Positions 22,512-27,631 of a stretch of 37,091 nt of DNA are shown piece by piece; the first letter of the stretch is position 1; every line of letters starts with the position of its first letter. The stretch is from CAIKZD01 sp041675165. GTDB lineage: Bacteria; Patescibacteriota; Minisyncoccia; Moranbacterales; UBA2206. The stretch is from contig JBAYUI010000013.1 in NCBI GenBank assembly GCA_041675165.1, positions 1-37,091 of the forward strand, in the 5' to 3' direction. Below the pieces are notes generated by a model, which was not told the DNA's origin, made no database searches, and was given only the letters and a program-made list of their open reading frames with translations. A program made the position numbers and the translations under genes.

Positions 22512-24998
22512 GTGCTTGATCTAAACTCATTGTTAATCTATCTGATCTATATCTCGGCGGTCGCTTCAATTGTGAGTGGCGTGCTTTTGGTGGTGCGCAG
22601 CTATTTTGGTTTTCGCGCTCACATCAATCAATCGATGAATTTGGATCTGGAAATCATCCGTGTTTCCAAGGCGGAAAAACAGGGCGTCCAAGAAAACAGG
22701 AATTCTAACGAGATGTGGAAGGAGGAAATCGGCTCGATGGAACAACTATTGACCGCTCTTTCCGGAATAAAGGACACGCGCAGCATATTCAACCGATTGC
22801 TATACGGTGCTCCGGGCGTCTCTTTTGAAATTGCCAACAGTGCCAAAAGCGAAGAGATCGTTTTTTACATTTCTATTCCGAAAAAATTTCGCGAATCAGT
22901 GGAGAAGCAGATCCACAGTTTTTTCCCCAATGCCGTTTTGGAAAAAGCTCAGGATTATAATATTTTCTTTCCCGGCAGTTTCACTGAAAGTTCGATCTTG
23001 AAATTGAAAAAAAGATTTACTTTGCCGGTCAGGACTTATGAAACCATGGAAGTCGATCCCTTGAATGCCATTACGAACGCTCTTTCCAGATTGGAAACAG
23101 TAGCGGAAGGTGCGGCTATCCAATTGATCTTGAAACCGGCCGGGACCGCATGGCGGACGCATGGGCGACGCATTGCGCACGAAATGCAACAAGGCAAAAG
23201 ATTGGCGGACGTGGAGCAATCCTTGGCGCTTAAAGTTGGAACGGGGCTTATGAACGTCGCGTCCGGTGCGATGTCATCTAAGAAAACTGACGATCCTTTC
23301 AAAAATGATCCGAAACCTGTGCAACTGACGCCGGAAGAACAAGAATTAGTGAAGAGCATTGAAAATAAAGCGTCCAAGACCGGCTATCACGTCAATATCC
23401 GCTTGATCGCTTCAGCCGCCACCAAAGAGCGGGCCCAGATGATTTTGGCGCAGATAGAAAATGCTTTTTCCCAATATGAAAATGGAGATATCAACAGCTT
23501 TCAAGTAAGAAGGATCAATAAAAAAGATATCGCCTATAATTTCATCTTCCGCAATTTTATCGAAGAAGAATCCGCTATTCTTAACAACGAAGAAATCGCC
23601 AGCATTTTCCATCTGCCCATTTCCACCACTGAAACCCCCAAGATCAAATGGTTGAAATCCAACGCCGCCGCGCCGCCACTAGACATCCCCGCTGCCGAGA
23701 CAGACAGTATCCTTCTGGGATACAACACTTATCGTGGTGCTAAAACTGATATCCGCATCTCAGAGAAAGATCGCCGGCGCCATCTCTACGCCATCGGACA
23801 GACCGGCACCGGAAAATCCAATTTCTTGCAAGAGATGGCCAAGCAGGACGCCAAGGCTGGGCGCGGCTTCTGCTTCATCGATCCGCACGGCGATGCCATC
23901 GAAGATATATTGACCGCCATTCCCAAAGAGCGGGCGGAGGATGTGATCGTTTTCGATCCGGCCGATACGGAACGTCCGTTCGGGCTCAATATGATGGAAT
24001 ATGATCCGGCGCGCCCTGAGCAGAAAACTTTTGTCATCAATGAACTGATCGGGATTTTCGACCAATTGTATGATTTGAAAAGCACGGGCGGGCCGATGTT
24101 CGAGCAATATATGCGAAATGCCATGCTGCTCGTCATGGAAGATCCGGACTCTGGTAATACCTTAATGGAAATCCCAAAGGTTTTGTCGGACGAAGAATTC
24201 CGCAAATTGAAAATCAGCCGATGTCAGAATCCGACCGTGGTGGATTTTTGGACCAAAGAGGCGGAGAAGGCCGGCGGGGAAGCGTCCTTGGCCAATATGG
24301 TGCCCTACATCACGTCCAAACTCACCACTTTCATTTCCAACGATCTCATGCGACCGATCATCGCTCAACAAAAATCGACCATCAATTTCCGCGATGTGAT
24401 GGATAACAAAAAAATTCTCTTGGTCAATCTGTCTAAGGGGCGCATCGGAGAAATCAATGCACGCTTGCTCGGTATGGTGGTGGTCGGAAAAATTCTCATG
24501 AATGCTTTGGCCAGAGTAGACACGCCGGAAGATCAGCGCACTGATTTTTTCCTGTATATGGATGAGTTCCAAAATGTCACGACCAATTCCATCTCACAAA
24601 TTTTGTCGGAAGCCAGAAAATATCGTTTGTGTCTTGTCCTGGCACATCAATTCATCGCGCAGTTGAAAGAAGAAATTTCCAAAGCGGTGTTCGGCAACGT
24701 CGGTTCTATGGTCATTCTGCGGGTCGGGGCGGAAGACGCGGAATTTTTGGAAAAGAATCTGGTGCCGACTTTCACCAAGCAGGACTTGGTCAATGTGGAC
24801 AACTATCACGGTTTCGCCCGCATCCTTATCAACAATCTGCTCACCAAGCCTTTCAATATCTCTTTCTTTCCGCCGACCAAGGGCGATCAAGAAGTGGCCA
24901 ACGCTTTGAAAGAATTGTCGCGCTTCAAATATGGTCGCGATAAAAATATCGTCAACCGCGAAATCATGGATCGCGCCGGCATGAAAAGTTCCCGCTAA
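22512..24998 (+). CDS. VirB4/TraG-like membrane-anchored ATPase of a type IV secretion-like system
   Basis: 828 residues, GTG start. One N-terminal membrane helix (~8-30; IYLIYISAVASIVSGVLLVV) is followed by a long domain without motif (~40-395) and then the motor domain: RRRHLYAIGQTGTGKSNFLQ with Walker A GQTGTGKS at 429-436, CFIDPHGDAIEDIL, DVIVFDPADTERPFGLNMME, ILLVNLSKGRIGEINARLLG, Walker B FFLYMDEFQN at ~679-688, and LVLAHQFIAQLKEEI. The order matches TraG/VirD4 and HerA-like DNA-pumping ATPases (type IV secretion DNA-binding domain). No relaxase, pilin or other VirB gene is in the window, so export of DNA or protein cannot be decided. It is last in the set starting at 18347 and is closed by a strong terminator. 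Confidence 0.88.
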   Translation: MLDLNSLLIYLIYISAVASIVSGVLLVVRSYFGFRAHINQSMNLDLEIIRVSKAEKQGVQENRNSNEMWKEEIGSMEQLLTALSGIKDTRSIFNRLLYGAPGVSFEIANSAKSEEIVFYISIPKKFRESVEKQIHSFFPNAVLEKAQDYNIFFPGSFTESSILKLKKRFTLPVRTYETMEVDPLNAITNALSRLETVAEGAAIQLILKPAGTAWRTHGRRIAHEMQQGKRLADVEQSLALKVGTGLMNVASGAMSSKKTDDPFKNDPKPVQLTPEEQELVKSIENKASKTGYHVNIRLIASAATKERAQMILAQIENAFSQYENGDINSFQVRRINKKDIAYNFIFRNFIEEESAILNNEEIASIFHLPISTTETPKIKWLKSNAAAPPLDIPAAETDSILLGYNTYRGAKTDIRISEKDRRRHLYAIGQTGTGKSNFLQEMAKQDAKAGRGFCFIDPHGDAIEDILTAIPKERAEDVIVFDPADTERPFGLNMMEYDPARPEQKTFVINELIGIFDQLYDLKSTGGPMFEQYMRNAMLLVMEDPDSGNTLMEIPKVLSDEEFRKLKISRCQNPTVVDFWTKEAEKAGGEASLANMVPYITSKLTTFISNDLMRPIIAQQKSTINFRDVMDNKKILLVNLSKGRIGEINARLLGMVVVGKILMNALARVDTPEDQRTDFFLYMDEFQNVTTNSISQILSEARKYRLCLVLAHQFIAQLKEEISKAVFGNVGSMVILRVGAEDAEFLEKNLVPTFTKQDLVNVDNYHGFARILINNLLTKPFNISFFPPTKGDQEVANALKELSRFKYGRDKNIVNREIMDRAGMKSSR

Positions 24999-25016
24999 AG
25001 ATTTTTTTGCCGATTT

Positions 25017-25050
25017 AAAATAGAGGCTCTCAGGAAGGCCTCTATTTTTT
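25017..25050 (+). terminator. Strong terminator after the ATPase gene
   Basis: AAAATAGAGGC (25017-25027) pairs with GCCTCTATTTT (25038-25048), an 11-bp perfect stem with a T run. It overlaps the start of the next promoter region. Confidence 0.88.
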
Positions 25051-25053
25051 GAC

Positions 25054-25082
25054 TTGACTTTTTTCGTCTTTTCTGCTATTCT
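25054..25082 (+). promoter_or_regulatory. Promoter of the small secreted-protein gene
   Basis: TTGACT 25054-25059, 17-nt spacer, TATTCT 25077-25082 preceded by TGC. In the leader an AAAGGAGG at 25094-25101 has no start codon after it; the functional site is at 25126. Confidence 0.75.
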
Positions 25083-25141
25083 ATATTGAAAACAAAGGAG
25101 GCAGTTATAGTTCATTAAAATTCAGAAAGGAGAAATCGAAT

Positions 25142-25561
25142 ATGAGAAACATTATTTTGTTGGTAGCGTTTGTAGTTGTATGGATGATGGTGACACTGAC
25201 AGTAGTCACAAAGTCTTTCGCTCAGGATGAGGCGCCGCTGGAGAACATAACTACGATCAGCGGAAAGGTCGTGCCAGGAGCCGGAGTTTGGAGACAAGAA
25301 TTCATCGCTTATGGTAAGTGCTATCTATTGTCGGCGAATGATTCTACAAAAGATGTTTGTCCGGTGAATGATGAGTTGGCTTGCCTTACGATCAAGGGTC
25401 AGTTTGTCTGTCTTGGGTGGAAAAACTATGTCACATTCACCTTCTTCCCAATCAACGGGAAAAAATTCCCGCCGATGGAGGCCATCGGGTTCAGCAGTGA
25501 CGAGAAAAATTATCCCTCAGGAGGGACATATCATCTGGCTGAATGTCCGCCCGAGGATTAG
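25142..25561 (+). CDS. Small secreted Cys-containing protein, unknown function
   Basis: 139 residues. ATG at 25142 with AAAGGAG at 25126-25132, 9-nt spacing. A signal peptide (MRNIILLVAFVVVWMMVTLT) ends near SFA|QDEAP, a good signal peptidase I site. The mature part (~112 residues) is beta-rich and holds five Cys (GKCYLL, DVCPV, LACLT, FVCLG, AECPP), four of which could form two disulfides. It resembles no enzyme I know. It forms a single-gene unit with its own promoter and terminator, lying just after the type IV secretion-like ATPase gene but separated from it by a terminator. Confidence 0.68.
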   Translation: MRNIILLVAFVVVWMMVTLTVVTKSFAQDEAPLENITTISGKVVPGAGVWRQEFIAYGKCYLLSANDSTKDVCPVNDELACLTIKGQFVCLGWKNYVTFTFFPINGKKFPPMEAIGFSSDEKNYPSGGTYHLAECPPED

Positions 25562-25596
25562 GAGTAAAGCTTATTCTTAACAGCAGATGCAACTAT

Positions 25597-25632
25597 AAGC
25601 AGTAACAAAATTCTAGTTACTGCTTTTTTTAT
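25597..25632 (+). terminator. Terminator of the small secreted-protein gene
   Basis: AAGCAGTAAC (25597-25606) pairs with GTTACTGCTT (25616-25625), 10 bp, followed by seven or more T. The T run overlaps the stop codon of the convergent DUF1360 gene. Confidence 0.88.
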
Positions 25633-26057
25633 TTCCCATTCAACCTCACCATCATGAGGCTGGCGAGGATGGTTAATAAAGTTCCAAAACCGGCCAGGGA
25701 GAGGATGAAGAGAATTGGCCAAGCAGTGGGGAGTAAGAAATATAAATAGCCAAGGGCAAGAGCCACCCATGCGCCGGTACACCACGGACAATCCAAGAGT
25801 TCGTGCAGTGATAATTTTATGCCGCGGTCATTTTCCGAAAAAGAATCGCGCAAGAAATCAAAGACTAAATCGTGCACTAAAAGGCGCGTAACACGAAAAG
25901 TGGCCAGGACTAGCATGAAGAAATCGAACAAGGGCACGCTATGTGGAATTTTGCCGTGGCGAGCTAAAATCGCGATGAGCAGGATGCTCAGCAGGCCAAA
26001 AGCGGAAGCGGTCACGAAATGCCAGAAATGCTGGTCTTTCCGAATGTCAGTGTTCAT
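25629..26057 (-). CDS. DUF1360-family membrane protein
   Basis: 142 residues with about four hydrophobic segments (~14-32, ~44-62, ~88-108, ~112-135). DUF1360 marks: FDFFMLVLATFRVTRLLVHD (the A.fRltrLl.D motif) and LLDCPWCTGAWVALALGYLY, with a CxxC-like CPWC next to Trp. The family is known from Firmicutes sporulation-related and many other membrane proteins of unknown activity; no function can be given. The ATG is at 26057. It converges with the secreted-protein gene and stops within that gene's terminator. Confidence 0.8.
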   Translation of the reverse strand: MNTDIRKDQHFWHFVTASAFGLLSILLIAILARHGKIPHSVPLFDFFMLVLATFRVTRLLVHDLVFDFLRDSFSENDRGIKLSLHELLDCPWCTGAWVALALGYLYFLLPTAWPILFILSLAGFGTLLTILASLMMVRLNGK

Positions 26058-26193
26058 AGGAGTGAAATATTATTCGTTATCATTGCTACTAATACGCTTA
26101 TCAGCCATAAAACTTGCAATTCGAAGTCGGATATGCGATGATTAGCGCAATAAAAAAAGTGGGTCAGAGAAAATAAAATCAGGGAGGGAGAAT

Positions 26194-26688
26194 ATGACAA
26201 GGAGGATCTGGAGGATAGGCAGTTTGCTTTCCGGAGATGGATCGGGCACAGAAGCATTCGCATCTGTTTGCGAGAAAGGTTTTGCCAATGGAGAAATTGT
26301 TTTGGTCGTTTCCGACAGAGCTGAGGCTGGCGGATTGGAAAGAGCTAGGACGCGCAATATTCCAACTTTCGTGGTGAATGATGAAGAAGTTGGTCGCTCG
26401 CCGGCACTGTTTATCAATGACTTTTCAAAACATTTGCTCAGTCTGGAAAAGATAGGGGAATTGATCAGTCAGAGTGCCGACATTATTCCCGTCTCCATTA
26501 CGGACGTGAATGAGCGCGCGGCGTGGATCATCAAGCGGTTTTTGGCGGAAAACTTTCTGCTGGATATTCTGGTCAAGCACAGGATAGATTTCCTGCTGTT
26601 GGATGGATTCGCATGGGAGCTGTCCGCTTTTTTCATCGAACAAGTAGGGATACGTTTCGGCGAGCATTGTCTCGTGGACGTCTCATAA
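26194..26688 (+). CDS. PurN-like formyltransferase N-terminal domain, stops at the catalytic motif
   Basis: 164 residues; ATG at 26194 after a GGGAGGGAG ribosome site. The start matches GAR formyltransferase (PurN): RIGSLLSGDGSGTEAFASVC, IVLVVSDRAEAGGLERARTR and NIPTFVVN follow the PurN order (glycine-rich loop, LVISDRxxAxxLxRAxxxGIPT). DFLLLDGFAWELSAFFIEQV aligns with the strand-helix ahead of the catalytic NIHPSLLP, but here the protein ends HCLVDVS, so the Asn-His pair and everything after are missing. The stop is followed at once by a perfect terminator, so this is not a recent frameshift in a longer gene. PurN normally uses 10-formyl-THF to formylate GAR in purine synthesis; this one probably cannot. 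It may be a ligand-binding relic or regulator. Confidence 0.75.
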   Translation: MTRRIWRIGSLLSGDGSGTEAFASVCEKGFANGEIVLVVSDRAEAGGLERARTRNIPTFVVNDEEVGRSPALFINDFSKHLLSLEKIGELISQSADIIPVSITDVNERAAWIIKRFLAENFLLDILVKHRIDFLLLDGFAWELSAFFIEQVGIRFGEHCLVDVS

Positions 26689-26730
26689 AAGCCTTGCTGG
26701 TCAAAGACTTGCAAGGCTTTATTTTATATT
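26688..26730 (+). terminator. Terminator of the PurN-like gene
   Basis: AAAGCCTTGC (26688-26697) and GCAAGGCTTT (26711-26720) form a perfect 10-bp stem, followed by T-rich sequence. It begins on the last base of the stop codon. Confidence 0.85.
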
Positions 26731-26752
26731 AGATTTCTCAGAGTTTTTCACA

Positions 26753-26780
26753 ACCATTTTACTGACGTCAGTAAAATGGT
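26753..26780. repeat. 28-bp perfect palindrome centred on TGACGTCA
   Basis: Each arm is 14 bases (first arm ACCATTTTACTGAC). There is no T run, so it is not an ordinary terminator. A TGC-TAAAGT extended -10-like box follows at 26784-26792, so the palindrome would cover the -35 zone of a promoter. No plus-strand gene follows, making the role unclear. The rest of 26781-26897 shows only a shorter palindrome (TCGTGA/TCACGA). Confidence 0.7.
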
Positions 26781-26897
26781 CTATGCTAAAGTAAAAGTCT
26801 TAATACTATCTTCGTGATGTCACGAGAAAGAAAATTATTTAATCAAATTAGGCTTAATAGAAAATATGTAAGGATAAAAATATTTAGACCCTTCTCC

Positions 26898-26925
26898 GTA
26901 GGGACAGGTCGCGACCTGTCCCTAC
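26898..26925. repeat. 28-bp GC-rich perfect palindrome
   Basis: Arm GTAGGGACAGGTCG (26898-26911) and its complement (26912-26925) with no spacer, 7 nt beyond the stop codon of the VOC gene. It is GC-rich in an AT-rich gap. I recall this GGGACAGGTCGCGACC core from intergenic regions of many uncultured bacteria, so it is likely a dispersed REP-like element; that is memory, not a search. Confidence 0.7.
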
Positions 26926-26932
26926 AATATTC

Positions 26933-27328
26933 TTACTCCATTGGTTTCCACTCTGTCGGTTGCATGAGTCCGAAACGGTTACCTTCGGTGTCGCGCGCAC
27001 CGGCGAACCAGCCGATACCCTTGATCTCATCTTTTTCTTTCGTGATGGTGCCGCCGGCCGTTTTGACATCCATGACGGCTTGGTCGAGATCCTTGACCAT
27101 TACAGTACAGTCATAGGTGCGATATTGATCTTCACTTTCCATCGGGCGCTGGTATATACCGCCGTTGATGCCGGGACCCGTGCCGGTCTCAATCATCCAA
27201 TAATCCATCCCGCCGTCTTCCTTCTTCATGGCCTGCTTGATTTTCCAGCCTAAAGCTTTCTCATAGAAGGCCGTGGCACGCGCCACGTCGTCCGCTTGGA
27301 TCTCAAAATGTATGACTCGGTTGTTCAT
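26933..27328 (-). CDS. VOC-family (glyoxalase/bleomycin-resistance fold) protein
   Basis: 131 residues, two beta-alpha-beta-beta-beta halves: VIHFEIQADDVARATAFYEK then ALGWKI, and TVMVKDLDQAVMDVKTAGG then GWFAGARDTEGNRFGLMQP. A possible metal ligand is His7, and the usual C-terminal Glu near GNxxxLxE is replaced by Met/Gln, so metal binding is uncertain. Activity in this superfamily ranges from lyases to drug binding and cannot be told here. ATG at 27328; it stops 7 nt before the GC-rich palindrome. It is a single-gene unit facing away from the tRNA region. Confidence 0.87.
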   Translation of the reverse strand: MNNRVIHFEIQADDVARATAFYEKALGWKIKQAMKKEDGGMDYWMIETGTGPGINGGIYQRPMESEDQYRTYDCTVMVKDLDQAVMDVKTAGGTITKEKDEIKGIGWFAGARDTEGNRFGLMQPTEWKPME

Positions 27329-27404
27329 ATTTTTTTTATTCTCTTTTTTGGCGACAGAACGCGCCGCAAAGAAAAAGTTAGTTGTTTATATCATATATAC
27401 AAAC

Positions 27405-27441
27405 GAAAAAGCCCCAGACTTTCAAAAATTTGGGACGGCTA
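27405..27441 (-). terminator. Minus-strand terminator downstream of the 847-aa gene
   Basis: On the minus strand CCCAAA (27434-27429) pairs with TCTGGG (27417-27412), followed by GC and five T. It is the first minus-strand hairpin with a T run after the gene ending at 27632, so read-through would cross the tRNA in antisense. Confidence 0.45.
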
Positions 27442-27443
27442 TA

Positions 27444-27472
27444 TTGACAGAATAATATTGATAGTCTAACCT
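27444..27472 (+). promoter_or_regulatory. Possible promoter of the tRNA-Asp-like RNA
   Basis: Perfect TTGACA 27444-27449, 17-nt spacer, TAACCT 27467-27472 keeping the three most important -10 bases (T, A, final T). Transcription would start about 25 nt before the tRNA-like element. Confidence 0.45.
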
Positions 27473-27503
27473 TTACCGGAGAGTTGGCTTGAGGTTTGTG
27501 TTG

Positions 27504-27583
27504 GGGGGATTGACGTGTTCTAAGTGGTACAAGATGCTGGCCTGTCACGCCAGAGATTTAGGTTCAAGGCCTAACATCCCCCA
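27504..27583 (+). tRNA. tRNA-Asp(GTC)-like RNA with abnormal D arm
   Basis: Acceptor strand GGGGGAT (27504-27510) pairs fully with ATCCCCC (27576-27582). Anticodon arm: CTGGC / GCCAG (27537-27541 / 27549-27553) with loop CTGTCAC, anticodon GTC for Asp. T arm: TTAGG / CCTAA with loop TTCAAGG. The D arm does not fold normally: 26 nt lie between acceptor and anticodon stems, the GTGGTA loop core is present, but only a poor stem (TTCT/AAGA with a C-A mismatch) can form, leaving about 7 nt instead of 2 before it. One extra base (27575) sits between T stem and acceptor stem. Flanking bases (27496-27502 and 27583-27589) also pair, extending the stem. Promoter and terminator surround it. Either a highly diverged tRNA-Asp or a tRNA-derived RNA. 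Confidence 0.6.
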
Positions 27584-27599
27584 GCACAACTTCTCTTTT

Positions 27600-27627
27600 G
27601 AGGATTTAACACAATCCTCTTTTTTTA
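27600..27627 (+). terminator. Terminator of the tRNA-Asp-like RNA
   Basis: GAGGATT (27600-27606) pairs with AATCCTC (27613-27619), then eight T. It lies 17 nt after the tRNA-like element and just before the convergent 847-aa gene. Confidence 0.85.
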
Positions 27628-27631
27628 TTTC

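Noticed and set aside
18347..24998. Complete conjugative type IV secretion locus
   Set aside because: Only an ATPase is recognisable; no relaxase, VirB6/8/9/10, pilin or lytic enzyme lies in the set.
26688..26760. Frameshifted remainder of a full-length PurN after 26688
   Set aside because: No frame after the stop shows HPSLLP or the downstream Asp motif, and a perfect terminator begins on the stop codon.
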